This document shows, piece by piece, positions 42,979 to 52,698 of a stretch of 64,000 nucleotides of DNA. Where the stretch lies: assembly GCA_009923495.1 (NCBI GenBank), contig RFTJ01000001.1, positions 76,879-140,878 on the forward strand. The letters run 5' to 3'. Under the pieces are notes generated by a model. That model saw nothing but the letters and a program-made list of their open reading frames with translations, had not been told where the DNA came from and searched no databases. Position numbers and translations under genes: made by a program. The stretch comes from Actinomycetota bacterium (GTDB lineage: Bacteria; Actinomycetota; Actinomycetes; S36-B12; UBA5976). The first letter of the stretch is position 1; every line of letters starts with the position of its first letter.

Positions 42979-45207
42979 TTACCCAAGTAATTCAGTTATG
43001 TAACCATTCAATTCTTGGAGTAGGTCGATGCCTAAACTAGGGTCGATATGAGTTCCATCTTTACTTACTAACTTTTCATTCAGTAATGCCGGGCAAACAT
43101 TATCTAGGCAAAGAAACGGTATCGGATCCCAAATTTTTATGTTTGCCTGAGTCGCAGCAGAATGTTGCGCTTGCCTTCTAGCGCTAATTGAACCAGGTTC
43201 TCCAGAACAGGAATTAATGTTCGACAGATTCTTGTTTAAGCATCGATCCAACATTGGGTACTTTGGCGTCTGTGAGATTATCAGTACATTCTCCGCCGGC
43301 TTCTTCACGGCACTAATCATATTTTTCAGGCCTATGGAATACGCAGGAACCAAGTTATCGGGCACAGAGTTGTCCGAAAGTATCACTAGTTGTGGCTTAA
43401 CCTCAGCTACCCGCTTAACAAATAACTCATGCATGGGCATGCAGGCTGCTTGATCATCCTTTGAGCCACCAAATGCAATTCCAGCCTTATCCAAAGAATT
43501 TGCACAATGAACAACTATGAAAAGTTCAATTCGTAAGTCAGATCTGGATTTAAGCAAATTGCGCAGGCCTGCTTTCCACATCTCCAGATGACTGTCGCCC
43601 GCACCTATCCACACATTTTTTGCATCTGGTGAACCTAACGTGCAATTAAAAAGTCGATTCTGCGGCTGGGAACATTTCCAGCCTCCCTCCATATCATGAA
43701 TATCAGTCATGTTGGCGAGTAGCTTTGGCATTTGCTCCGGTGAAGCAAGCTGTTGCCCCGAACTGATTTTTGTTGCAGATTGCTCCAAGTATTTCCACTG
43801 CCCTGAAGCAGAAGTTCCAGACTCAGACGAATTGGGATCTGGTGAACTCTGACTTATCGGCGGAGTCCAGGTAGGCGCTTGAACACCGCCTGAACCGAAA
43901 TTGATTCCCGAGTAAGTCAGAACCCAAATAAATCCAAGCAGAAGTCCTGCTACCGTTGCTGGAATATAAAAAGTTTTTCCAGATTTTCGCTGAATTGACT
44001 TCTTGTTTCCCTTGGGAAGCGGCACCCGCATAAATACTTGTTCAACGAACCGGTAACTAAATAGGGAAAGGACGAAACAGATTACGATTCCGAGGATTCT
44101 CTCTTGGAGCGAATCCATGATGCCACGATTTAGCCCAAAAATATAAACTGGCCAGTGCCATAAATAGAGAGAATAAGAAATTGCACCCACACCCAAAAGT
44201 GCCCGATTGGAAAGAATTCTTGATGCAATATCTGTTGTTGATTCTGCGCCACCAATCAATAAAATTCCAGTAGCCAGGACCGGAACAAACAAGGTGTAGC
44301 CGAAATTGTCGGGTGTAACTAGGAATATCGAGCCTAAAATTGTGCCAAGCGCCAGCAATCTAGTAGCTGGAGAGGACAGTAGTCGGGTTTTTCCAGAAAC
44401 TTCAGCCGATAAAATCCCCAGCGCGCCACCAAGCGCAAGTTCCCAGGCTCGGCTAAAAGTTGAAAAATAGGCTGAATTGGGGTTGGTGGTGAATTCTATA
44501 AGCATCCAGCCGGCAGAAAGAATTCCAAACAGACTAATAACAATTAGCGTTCTTGTTCGCCACTTTATCTTCCTGCCGAACACCTGCAGTCCATTTAGTC
44601 TTGTCGCTGCAATGAATAAAACGGGCCAAACTAGATAAAACTGCTCCTCAACTGCCAACGTCCAGAAGTGCTGTAAGGGTGAAACTGAATTTCCTTGGGC
44701 GAAGTAGTCGGTAGCCTGCCGTAAGAAATTTATATTAGCCAGAAACAAAAGTGTCCAGAAGGAATCGCTCTTTATTTTCTCAGCCTGAAGCACATTTAAA
44801 AAAACAATCGCATAGGCGTTTATTGCTACGATCACTAAAAGCGCAGCAGGCAGGATGCGACGGGCACGTCTAAGGTAGAAATTTACCAGCGATATTTTGC
44901 CGCGCCGGGACTTCCTCGACTTTGCGGTCGCCGATGTTGAATCTGTTCTGCCCCGGCTACGCGCAGCGATGCTTAACGCATATTCTTTTACTAATAATCC
45001 AGTGATTAGGTACCCGGAGATTACAAAAAATATGTCCGGTCCAATGAATCCGCCGCTAAAGCCTGGAATTTGAAAATGACACAGCAAAACCAGCAGGACA
45101 GCCACGCCACGTAAGCCAGCAATGTCAGATCTGAAGTCAGATTTCTTCTCAGGACTCGTCTCTGAGGCAGGAGCTATGCCGGTTTCTGATTGATCTACTT
45201 CGGTCAC
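42979..45207 (-). CDS. OatA-like acyltransferase with SGNH domain (copy 2)
   Basis: A 742-residue protein. The acyltransferase-3 domain (residues ~28-420) starts FRSDIAGLRGVAVLLVLLCH and has the GPDIFFVISGYLITG and RRARRILPAA motifs. The SGNH domain (~540-740) shows VWIGAGDSHLEMW as the serine block and KDGTHID for the catalytic Asp-His. It resembles copy 1 at 31071 but has the regular GDSH. Its GTG start overlaps the BY-kinase stop by one base (TAGTG), so it belongs to the polysaccharide operon and probably O-acylates that polymer. Confidence 0.92.
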   Translation of the reverse strand: MTEVDQSETGIAPASETSPEKKSDFRSDIAGLRGVAVLLVLLCHFQIPGFSGGFIGPDIFFVISGYLITGLLVKEYALSIAARSRGRTDSTSATAKSRKSRRGKISLVNFYLRRARRILPAALLVIVAINAYAIVFLNVLQAEKIKSDSFWTLLFLANINFLRQATDYFAQGNSVSPLQHFWTLAVEEQFYLVWPVLFIAATRLNGLQVFGRKIKWRTRTLIVISLFGILSAGWMLIEFTTNPNSAYFSTFSRAWELALGGALGILSAEVSGKTRLLSSPATRLLALGTILGSIFLVTPDNFGYTLFVPVLATGILLIGGAESTTDIASRILSNRALLGVGAISYSLYLWHWPVYIFGLNRGIMDSLQERILGIVICFVLSLFSYRFVEQVFMRVPLPKGNKKSIQRKSGKTFYIPATVAGLLLGFIWVLTYSGINFGSGGVQAPTWTPPISQSSPDPNSSESGTSASGQWKYLEQSATKISSGQQLASPEQMPKLLANMTDIHDMEGGWKCSQPQNRLFNCTLGSPDAKNVWIGAGDSHLEMWKAGLRNLLKSRSDLRIELFIVVHCANSLDKAGIAFGGSKDDQAACMPMHELFVKRVAEVKPQLVILSDNSVPDNLVPAYSIGLKNMISAVKKPAENVLIISQTPKYPMLDRCLNKNLSNINSCSGEPGSISARRQAQHSAATQANIKIWDPIPFLCLDNVCPALLNEKLVSKDGTHIDPSLGIDLLQELNGYITELLG

Positions 45208-46685
45208 TAGCTTAATTCTTCGCTTGCATCGGACTCTGAATCAATTGCTTGTGCCGTCAGATCTACAGGGACGACATCTTTGTCTCCATAGCCGTAGCCA
45301 TAGCCGTAGCCGTAGCCGTAGCCGTAGCCGTAGCCGTAGCCGTAGCCGTAGCCATAGCCATAGCCGTAGCCGTAGCCGTAGCCGCCACCATCGAAAGGTA
45401 CGAAGTTCAAGATTGGGCCCAACAATCTAGCGCCGACATTTCTCATCATCTCTACGGCCAGGCTTAATTGTCCGTAGGTTGTCTGGCCAAACCTTGCCAT
45501 GAGCAAGGCACCGTCGGTCACACGAGCCACGACCGCGCCGTCGGCCACAAGTAATAGTGGGGTTCCGTCAATAAATACATAGTCGTATTCTTCTCGGAGC
45601 TGGGAAATTAAAGACTCCATTTGCGTGCTACCGAGTAACTCACTTGGGTTAGGTGGAATTGGACCCGACGGGAGCACGTCTAGCATGCCACGATTCCAAG
45701 AGATCAACGCATCGTGAAGGCTAATTTGATTCGCCAGAACGTTCGTGAGGCCGACGCCACCCTCAATACCGAGATAGTCGGCAACACGAGGTTTACGCAA
45801 GTCACCCTCGACCAAGGCAACCCTGTTTCCAGCTTGGGCAAAGGCGATAGCGACATTCAGTGTGGTGGTTGTCTTGCCTTCACCAGGAAGTGCGCTGACA
45901 ACAACAATTACACGTGGAGTGTTGTCTACATCCACGAACTGAAGGTTTGTTCTAATGGCTCGGTATGCTTCCGAGCGCACACTCCTAGTATTCAGTACCG
46001 AAAGTGGACTGGTAGCCGTCTCAGAATCGTAGCCAATTACGCCAATCGGGTTCATTCCGGTTAGTTCATTAACTTCTTTGAACGACTTAATCGTGTTATC
46101 GAGTGTGTCCAGAGTAAGCGCCAGAGCTACGCCGACCCCAAGACCCAAAAGTAGGCCAAGCACGATGTTCACTTTCGGCTTTGGTGAAGTTGGAGCAGTA
46201 GGCGGAATGGCTCGCTCGACCACTGTCGCTTTAATCGGAGCTACCGAGAACGCCCCTTCTGGAGTTTCTAAAGTTTGAATGGTCTGAGCTAGTTCAAACG
46301 AAACTGCGTTGGCTACATAGGCGGCGCGGGTCGGATCTGTGTCAGAAGCGGAAACATTTATGATGACCGAATTTTGCGGACTGCTAGCACTAATCGCATT
46401 TTTCTTGATCCGAAAATCGATTTTTTTGGAAGCCGCTTCTAAAAGTGGTCTAGTTTGGACCAACTGGACATAGGTAGCCATCCGTTGACTTGAAAATTGT
46501 GCATCGGAAAAAAGGCTTCCAGTTGCCCCTTGACTTGTCGTCGAGACAAAAAGCTTGGCTTGGGATTTGTAAACCTTGACTGCCGTTACGCTAAAAATTA
46601 CTGCAAAAATGGTTGATATGAGGACGGCGGAAATTACTATCCGCCAACGCTTGCGCAGGATTCCGATAGTTTGCTCTAAACCCAC
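45207..46685 (-). CDS. Wzz/BY-kinase: chain-length regulator with tyrosine autokinase and Tyr-Gly tail
   Basis: A 492-residue protein. Membrane helices at about 15-37 and 172-196 flank an extracytoplasmic Wzz domain. The cytoplasmic kinase has Walker A SALPGEGKTTTT (264-275), a Walker A' LVEGDLRKP (with Glu where Asp is usual) and Walker B YVFIDGTPLLL. The C terminus is remarkable: residues 436-467 are sixteen YG dipeptides in a row, in place of the usual small tyrosine cluster, then a 25-residue acidic end. These enzymes control polysaccharide length and export through autophosphorylation of the tail. It is followed by an acyltransferase with one-base overlap. Confidence 0.93.
   Translation of the reverse strand: MGLEQTIGILRKRWRIVISAVLISTIFAVIFSVTAVKVYKSQAKLFVSTTSQGATGSLFSDAQFSSQRMATYVQLVQTRPLLEAASKKIDFRIKKNAISASSPQNSVIINVSASDTDPTRAAYVANAVSFELAQTIQTLETPEGAFSVAPIKATVVERAIPPTAPTSPKPKVNIVLGLLLGLGVGVALALTLDTLDNTIKSFKEVNELTGMNPIGVIGYDSETATSPLSVLNTRSVRSEAYRAIRTNLQFVDVDNTPRVIVVVSALPGEGKTTTTLNVAIAFAQAGNRVALVEGDLRKPRVADYLGIEGGVGLTNVLANQISLHDALISWNRGMLDVLPSGPIPPNPSELLGSTQMESLISQLREEYDYVFIDGTPLLLVADGAVVARVTDGALLMARFGQTTYGQLSLAVEMMRNVGARLLGPILNFVPFDGGGYGYGYGYGYGYGYGYGYGYGYGYGYGYGYGYGDKDVVPVDLTAQAIDSESDASEELS
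45288..45383 (-). repeat. Sixteen hexanucleotide repeats coding for Tyr-Gly
   Basis: Sixteen 6-bp units (TAGCCG or TAGCCA on the plus strand) run in phase from 45288 to 45383. Four units carry TAT in place of TAC on the coding strand (at 45288, 45300, 45354 and 45360). Changes in copy number would add or remove YG pairs without shifting the frame. Confidence 0.97.
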
Positions 46686-46934
46686 TTGCCAACCTCAATT
46701 ACTTGACCGCCCAAATCAGACTAGCAGTCTCGGTAGCCCTTAACAAAATGATTACAGCTTGAATTTGCCCGTAATAATCCTAAAAGTTAGCAACGCCAGC
46801 ACCTGCGACACTACGCCTAACTCACAGTCAAAAATTGCCTACATTTTTAAGGAATTTGAGAACTAGAATGTACTTTCGAGGGCACAATCCCCCGGAGTTA
46901 GCGCATGGGGAATTGCCTCTAGGATTGAGGGGAT

Positions 46935-48308
46935 ATGAACGTTGGCCAGCGCAATGCCCTAATTCTTGACAACTTGATCATCTTTTTCGGCATGACATTC
47001 TCTGCCATTGCCCGAATAAATCTGGAATACAACTACGCATTAGATGTAACCCACACGCTCGATGCGATTCTCACTGCCGTGATTTTTTCTGTAAGTCTTT
47101 ACATCGCAGGATGTTACAAAACTAGACATATCGGCGCGGGTGCTGAAGAGACCAGAAGGATTATTTCGGGTGCAACCAATGCGCTACTTGTCATTGGAAC
47201 GCTCAGCTATTTGTTCAAGCATGACCCCAACCGCTTCGTTCTATTAATCGGTTATGCAGTAAGTACCGTACTAATTTTGTCTGGGCGAAAATTCCTCAAC
47301 GGAAGAATGCTGATGGCCCGTGATAACGGACAAATGTTAAGAAAAACTCTTATTTTGGGTAGCCCAAGTTATGCCAACCAAACCACTGCAATCCTAAAGC
47401 GAAATCCTAGATTCGGCTTTGATGCGATCGGTCGACTTGAGATTCATAGCGAGATGTCCTATGCCAACCAACGTGCTTGGCTCCAGACAATTGACCAAGC
47501 GATAGAAGAAGGTGGCGTTAAAGTACTGATAATTGAGGACAGTGAAGAGACAAACCAAAAATTGGTCAATTTACTCTCCTGGCATGTAAATCAGCGCGAT
47601 GTTGATGTCTTGATCGGCATCTCTTTCATTAGTGCCCTTGGCCCCAGGCTTGGATTGGACATCCACCATGAGCTGCCCCTGATGTATATTGACGAGCCAA
47701 AGCTTTCGCCCATAAATCAACTGGTAAAGCGGACGTTCGATATTGTGGTAGCCGGCTTAGCCACAATTCTGTTTTCGCCGATATTGCTTTTCATTGCAAT
47801 TGGAGTATTACTGTCTAACGGTCGCCCAATTATTTTTACTCAGCCAAGAATCGGGCTTGCTGGCAATGAGTTCAAATTTATTAAATTTCGAACGATGATA
47901 GTCGGCGCCGAACAAATGCGTGAAGATGTGCTTGGTTTACCAGATGAAGACATGGCACAGCGCTACAAGACTGACCCACGCATCTATCCATTTGGGCGAA
48001 TTTTGCGCAGATTCTCCTTAGATGAGTTGCCGCAGTTGTTTAGTGTCATTAAGGGTGACATGTCATTGATTGGTCCGCGACCTTTGTTAAAAGAAGAACT
48101 TGATCTTTTGGGCGACGAAGATCATCGCAGGCACCTAACTAAGCCTGGACTTACTGGATTATGGCAAGTTAGTGGGCGCAAAGAGACATCTTGGGAAGAA
48201 CGAATGCAGATGGACCTGCAGTATGTCCACAACTGGTCTATCGGACTTGATTTGGGTATCTTGCTGCGCACGGTAAAAGTTGTCCTGACCGGGCATGGCT
48301 CTTACTAA
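46935..48308 (+). CDS. Exopolysaccharide polyprenyl glycosylphosphotransferase (initiating enzyme)
   Basis: A 457-residue protein of the polyisoprenyl-phosphate hexose-1-phosphate transferase type (WbaP/CpsE-like). The N-terminal half has about four membrane helices and a Rossmann-like CoA-binding-like domain. The catalytic C-terminal part has KRTFDIVVAGLATILFSP, KFIKFRTM, RRFSLDELPQLFSVIKGDMSLIGPRP (in pieces) and GLTGLWQVSGR. It attaches the first sugar phosphate to undecaprenyl phosphate. Divergent from the BY-kinase gene; upstream at 46885-46911 a possible hairpin (CAATCCCC with GGGGAATTG) may be regulatory. Confidence 0.94.
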   Translation: MNVGQRNALILDNLIIFFGMTFSAIARINLEYNYALDVTHTLDAILTAVIFSVSLYIAGCYKTRHIGAGAEETRRIISGATNALLVIGTLSYLFKHDPNRFVLLIGYAVSTVLILSGRKFLNGRMLMARDNGQMLRKTLILGSPSYANQTTAILKRNPRFGFDAIGRLEIHSEMSYANQRAWLQTIDQAIEEGGVKVLIIEDSEETNQKLVNLLSWHVNQRDVDVLIGISFISALGPRLGLDIHHELPLMYIDEPKLSPINQLVKRTFDIVVAGLATILFSPILLFIAIGVLLSNGRPIIFTQPRIGLAGNEFKFIKFRTMIVGAEQMREDVLGLPDEDMAQRYKTDPRIYPFGRILRRFSLDELPQLFSVIKGDMSLIGPRPLLKEELDLLGDEDHRRHLTKPGLTGLWQVSGRKETSWEERMQMDLQYVHNWSIGLDLGILLRTVKVVLTGHGSY

Positions 48309-48345
48309 ATTTGAATGTAAATAACTGAATCTCGAAAATGCATTC

Positions 48346-49281
48346 TTACAGGTTTTGCAAATACCACTGGTAAGTGCTCGCAATGCCGTCGCGAAGCTCA
48401 ATATTGGGCTCCCACCCAAGATTATTAATTTTGGAAGTGTCGAGTAATTTGCGAGGTGTGCCATCTGGCTTAGTGGTGTCCCAAACAATATTTCCTGAGA
48501 AGCCAACCGTTTCTTTTACTATTTGAGCAAGTTCTTTAATTGGAACATCTTGGCCCCAGCCAATGTTGATTGGAGCTCCATCGTCGTAGTTTTCTAGCAG
48601 GAAATGGCACGCACGAGCCAAGTCAGCAACATGTAGGAATTCCCTCAGTGGACTTCCAGTCCCCCAAAGAGTGACATCTGGCGCGTTCCCCACTTTGGCA
48701 TCGTGGAACTTACGAATCATTGCTGGCAACACATGGCTACTCTGTAAATCAAAATTATCTCTTTCGCCATAGAGATTAGTTGGCATCCCGGAAATCCACT
48801 TGCGCCCATATTCACGGCGGTAAGCCTGGATGTTCAACACTCCAGCAATCTTGGCAATTGCATAAGCATCGTTTGTTGGTTCCAACGGGCCGGTAAGTAG
48901 CGAGTCTTCTGAGATTGGTTGCTGCGCAAACTTTGGATAGATGCACGAAGATCCCAGGAATAGCAGCTGACCAACGTCCGCTAAGTGTGCAGCCTCAAAG
49001 ACATTAGCCTGAATCCGGATATTGTCTTGAAGAAACTCAACGGGGTAGGTGTTGTTGGCAACAATTCCGCCTACCTTGGCCGCGGCCATTATTACTACAT
49101 CCGGCTTAGCATCGGCTAGTGCTGAAATTGTTTGGTCACGATCCCGCAGATCTAATTCAGTCGAACGCCAGCCAATCAAATTTTCAAAGCCTAGATTCGT
49201 GTAATGCGCCCAAAGTGCTGACCCAACTAAACCTCTATGTCCAGCAATGTAAATTTTCGCGCTTTTCTTAATTTCAGTCAC
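48346..49281 (-). CDS. fcl: GDP-L-fucose synthase
   Basis: A 311-residue extended SDR enzyme that converts GDP-4-keto-6-deoxymannose to GDP-L-fucose. YIAGHRGLVGSAL is the NADP-binding loop; SSCIYPKFAQQPISEDSLLTGPLEPTNDAYAIAK (in parts) holds the catalytic serine and the YxxxK pair (Y in AYAIAK). Near full length for the family. The partner GDP-mannose dehydratase (gmd) is not in the window. It marks the polysaccharide as likely fucose-containing. Confidence 0.94.
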   Translation of the reverse strand: MTEIKKSAKIYIAGHRGLVGSALWAHYTNLGFENLIGWRSTELDLRDRDQTISALADAKPDVVIMAAAKVGGIVANNTYPVEFLQDNIRIQANVFEAAHLADVGQLLFLGSSCIYPKFAQQPISEDSLLTGPLEPTNDAYAIAKIAGVLNIQAYRREYGRKWISGMPTNLYGERDNFDLQSSHVLPAMIRKFHDAKVGNAPDVTLWGTGSPLREFLHVADLARACHFLLENYDDGAPINIGWGQDVPIKELAQIVKETVGFSGNIVWDTTKPDGTPRKLLDTSKINNLGWEPNIELRDGIASTYQWYLQNL

Positions 49282-49346
49282 AAGTCAACTCCATGCGATA
49301 GCGATGATAAATAAAGCATAGTCCCTGGAAAAATTCGGAAACTCAA

Positions 49347-50786
49347 TTAATTGGTTGGAGCTGATTGCCTCGGCACCACATCTAAGCGGGATTTCAATCT
49401 CTTTGAGCTACTAACTTTTGGCATCAAATACAGCGCTAAAAGTGTGAAAATACCTGCGGCTCCAGATGCCTGAATTAAGGAGCCTCTCAGCACAATGGGA
49501 AGATACCCGACCGAGAATGCACCGAGAATAACGCCAAAGTCATCTGGGAAAAATTCTGTTCTGCGGCGAATTATTCTTGCGCCATAGGCCATTGCAATCG
49601 GGAAAAGAACTACACCAAAAAAGCCAAAATTAATTACCGCTTCACCCACCCATGGTCCAGAGATGTTCTCAAATTTCATGCCGTTTGCTCGGGCTATCAA
49701 GATTCCGGTGTCGTACGGTTTACTCGGCCAAATACTTCTAGGGACCATCGGAAAGATAGCCCCCATTAACTGATGACCCCAAACGGAGCCATTCTGATAA
49801 AACCAATTAATCGCGGATGAAGTAATTTGCAAGGTATCGAAGTCCCCGGTCTGCCATGCGGATGATCCAACCGAACCTACTGTGCGGTTTTCGCGCCGAA
49901 AGTAATCAGCCAAGGGAAAAATGAACAGGATGCCAATAAACACAGACATCGCGCCAAATCTAATTCGTCCAGGCGTCAATGTTATTGTTGCCAGAGCCAA
50001 AGTCGTAACAACGGTAAAGAACCAAAATCGACTGGCAGAAAGTGGGTTTGCAATAATCAACAGGCCAGAAACGGACACAAATAGCGCGATGTTGGCAACG
50101 GCATTATTCTTTTCGCGCTTACGCAGAATAAGCGCACACACGCAAACTAAAAGAGTTAGTGACTGAGTGCCAGTGAAGAACAAGCCACTCTGCGCTTTTG
50201 ACAAGCCGGCGGCAGATTTGGCAGCTGATAACGCTCCTCGAGAACTAAAGAACGCCTGCAAGCCGCCACCCAATTGAAAGGTATACAACAGGGCTGGAAC
50301 TAGGAAAAGGGTTAGGTTACGCAACCTAAAGGTATCCACTCTTCTAACTGCGACTTCTCGAGCTTTCTCGGCAGATGACATTTCAATTAAGAAGACAAGT
50401 AATAATGAGGAAAATATTGTCGCTAGTTGGGCTGCAAAAATTTCCTCATCAGAAACTAAAAGCGGCCAAGGATACGTACTAGAAAGAATTTGACTTAATC
50501 CAGGAATCCCGAATGCTGCTGCATTAAATAGCCAAATCATCAACAGTAGCGGCCGGGGATTAGCTTTACGAAATTCGATCGTGAACATCACTGCAGATAT
50601 AAGTATCAGGATTACCTGTGTTAGGACTATGTATCTGCCTGCAAATTCATCAAATGGAACTTGAAGCAACCCCAGCCAAAGTGGCCCAACTGCAATAAAT
50701 GCGAAAAATGCTTTGCCAAATGCAAGTTTGGAGACTTCGCCACTTGCAGAGGTCACACCGTTCGTTGTTGAAGCTAGAGTGCTCAT
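49347..50786 (-). CDS. O-antigen polymerase-like membrane protein
   Basis: A 479-residue protein with about eleven membrane helices and a large loop near residues 295-375 (ADYFRRENRTVGSVGSSAWQ, then HQLMGAIFPMVPRSIWPSKPYD), which resembles oligosaccharide repeat-unit polymerases (Wzy-like; the segment MVPRSIWPSKP is seen in this group). Position in the locus supports polymerase. No flippase (Wzx) gene is visible in the window. Confidence 0.8.
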   Translation of the reverse strand: MSTLASTTNGVTSASGEVSKLAFGKAFFAFIAVGPLWLGLLQVPFDEFAGRYIVLTQVILILISAVMFTIEFRKANPRPLLLMIWLFNAAAFGIPGLSQILSSTYPWPLLVSDEEIFAAQLATIFSSLLLVFLIEMSSAEKAREVAVRRVDTFRLRNLTLFLVPALLYTFQLGGGLQAFFSSRGALSAAKSAAGLSKAQSGLFFTGTQSLTLLVCVCALILRKREKNNAVANIALFVSVSGLLIIANPLSASRFWFFTVVTTLALATITLTPGRIRFGAMSVFIGILFIFPLADYFRRENRTVGSVGSSAWQTGDFDTLQITSSAINWFYQNGSVWGHQLMGAIFPMVPRSIWPSKPYDTGILIARANGMKFENISGPWVGEAVINFGFFGVVLFPIAMAYGARIIRRRTEFFPDDFGVILGAFSVGYLPIVLRGSLIQASGAAGIFTLLALYLMPKVSSSKRLKSRLDVVPRQSAPTN

Positions 50787-50798
50787 AGTAGTGCGATT

Positions 50799-51530
50799 CT
50801 AACCTTTGAAAATTTCAGTCGTTGATGAAACTATCTTCTGTGCTACTTTTTCGTGTCCAGATTCGGCCAGATGAAGACCGTCACCGAGAATGTCAGCTTG
50901 ATCGTCGATCACCGAATTAATGTCGATTGCCAGAATGTTCTCAGCACCAGACTCTTCCAGTTGATTTGTAATTATCGAAATATATTTACGTACTGTAGAT
51001 AATTCGATAAAAGTCGAAAAAATCCGAGGCTTTTGTGGGAATAGCCAGATGGTAGGACAGCCAATTTTCTGAATAGTCTGAATGATATTTGATACATCCG
51101 TTGAGAATTTCGCTTTATTCGTGTCTGGTCGGTAATAACCCAGTATCCAGAAGAATAACTTGACGGAAAATTTCAAGAAATGTCGAACGCGCTGTCTTAT
51201 TCTTCGACTAAAGCTTCGGCTCATTCTGGAGGCAGGATTCATTTTTCCTGCTCCGCGCCAAGATGGAGGGAGGATTCTTTGAAAAATACCTTGTGGTTGA
51301 GGCCATGAGTCGCCAATTCCAGCAAGGATTAAGACAAGATCATTCTTGGAGATGTCACTGGACTCGATAATTTCGTTCAGTTGTTCCATCTTCGCTAAGT
51401 CAGAAGTATAGAAATGCAGAGGTAAATCTAGTCGGGTTGAAGTTAGGTAGCCGAAATTCTTGTCTTCATCTATCGAATGTCCCGAGGCTGTGGAGCCACC
51501 AACGACAACAACTCTCTGCAACTGTTTCAT
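50799..51530 (-). CDS. SGNH/GDSL-type hydrolase-like protein
   Basis: A 243-residue protein with an SGNH-like arrangement: VVVVGGSTASGHSIDED at the N terminus (serine block), VLILAGIGDSWPQ, and DGLHLAESGHEKVAQ (Asp-x-x-His) at the end. It may add or remove acyl groups on the polysaccharide. No signal peptide is clear. It lies 12 bases before the polymerase-like gene and 49 bases after a glycosyltransferase gene on the same strand. Confidence 0.8.
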   Translation of the reverse strand: MKQLQRVVVVGGSTASGHSIDEDKNFGYLTSTRLDLPLHFYTSDLAKMEQLNEIIESSDISKNDLVLILAGIGDSWPQPQGIFQRILPPSWRGAGKMNPASRMSRSFSRRIRQRVRHFLKFSVKLFFWILGYYRPDTNKAKFSTDVSNIIQTIQKIGCPTIWLFPQKPRIFSTFIELSTVRKYISIITNQLEESGAENILAIDINSVIDDQADILGDGLHLAESGHEKVAQKIVSSTTEIFKG

Positions 51531-51579
51531 TCCTAAATTCCTGCTCTCACTTTTAACATTCTAAATTCACTTAATCGAT

Positions 51580-52698
51580 TTATCGATTAATCGCTTCCAG
51601 AAAGTGTTTACCGTATCGTTCGATTGTGTATTCAATGATCGCTGGATTTTCCCTAGGGCCACTCCAATGTTCGCGACTCTCATTCATCTTGCTTGCTATG
51701 GACTCAGAATCGCTGCCAGAAATGTAGACGCCGTCCATGTGTGCAATGTCAGCTGAGACGCCACATCTATAACTGACTACAACATTTAATCCGCAAACTA
51801 ACGCTTCGTTAACTACTAAGCCCCAGACTTCAGTGGTCGATGCCAAGATTAAGGTATTCGCCACTGCATATTCTTGAATCAGTTCATGCGGCTCTTTGTG
51901 GTCAACAAATTGAACTTCTGACTCTAGGTCTAGGCTCTTGTTAAATTCAACCAACTCGTCGCGCAGCTTGCCGCGCCCGATGATTCGCAGAGTATCGCCT
52001 TGCTGCTTAATCTGGTTAAACGCCAAAATTATGTTGGCGATATTCTTCAGTGGCATCAGTCGTCCAACAAAAATAAAGTTATGCCCAATTTTGTTAACCG
52101 GCTGGCGATTTAACTTTGAGATCTCCTGATAAAAATAGGTGTTATCCACGCTATTGAATGCGGTTGAAATCTTACTCTCAGCTACTCCCATTCCAACTAG
52201 GAATTTAGTGGCCTCTGTGCCATAGCTAACAACAAAATCAAGTTGCCGATGAAACCAGCTTCTTAACTTGGCAACTGCGCTTCCCGAGAACTCACTAGAA
52301 AATGAGGTTGAACCAGCATGCCCAATAACGCGAATTCCTTTGCGCTTAGCAATCCAGAGCGCATAAAAATAGGCAGGAGATTCCCATCCGCCCAGGACAA
52401 ATACATCAAAATCACCTTTGAGTGCCTTTTTAAGGCGACCGTTCGGGAAATAAATAGCTCGCCTGCCGATTGAAAGTGTGGGAGACATATAGAACTGGGT
52501 TTTCACGCCAAGTGAGTCTTGATCCCAATCGCCAAATCTATTTCTAGCTGGATCTCGGAGCATTCCTAGAGTGAGGTCGACTTCCTGGTTTAGCCATTTC
52601 CATAGTGGGATTCGATAGGGAGTAGCTAGATTTGTTAGCCACAGCACTTTTGGCTTTTTTGCACCCTGGTAACTAGTCACTGTAAAGTCCCGAATCAC
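51580..52698 (-). CDS. Glycosyltransferase family 4
   Basis: A 372-residue GT-B glycosyltransferase. N-terminal KVLWLTNLATPYRIPLWKW, then FIFVGRLMPLKNIANIILAF in the acceptor-donor cleft and the donor motif TTEVWGLVVNEALVCGLNVVVS (E-x7-E region) are clear. It overlaps the preceding GT2 gene by 26 bases; the GTG at 52680 (VTSYQGAKKP) is an alternative start that reduces the overlap. The sugar is unknown. Confidence 0.9.
   Translation of the reverse strand: MIRDFTVTSYQGAKKPKVLWLTNLATPYRIPLWKWLNQEVDLTLGMLRDPARNRFGDWDQDSLGVKTQFYMSPTLSIGRRAIYFPNGRLKKALKGDFDVFVLGGWESPAYFYALWIAKRKGIRVIGHAGSTSFSSEFSGSAVAKLRSWFHRQLDFVVSYGTEATKFLVGMGVAESKISTAFNSVDNTYFYQEISKLNRQPVNKIGHNFIFVGRLMPLKNIANIILAFNQIKQQGDTLRIIGRGKLRDELVEFNKSLDLESEVQFVDHKEPHELIQEYAVANTLILASTTEVWGLVVNEALVCGLNVVVSYRCGVSADIAHMDGVYISGSDSESIASKMNESREHWSGPRENPAIIEYTIERYGKHFLEAINR

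Noticed and set aside
45224-45467. Plus-strand open frames rich in Arg-Ser or Ala-Val over the hexanucleotide repeat
   Set aside because: They are shadows of the in-phase Tyr-Gly repeat of the BY-kinase gene.
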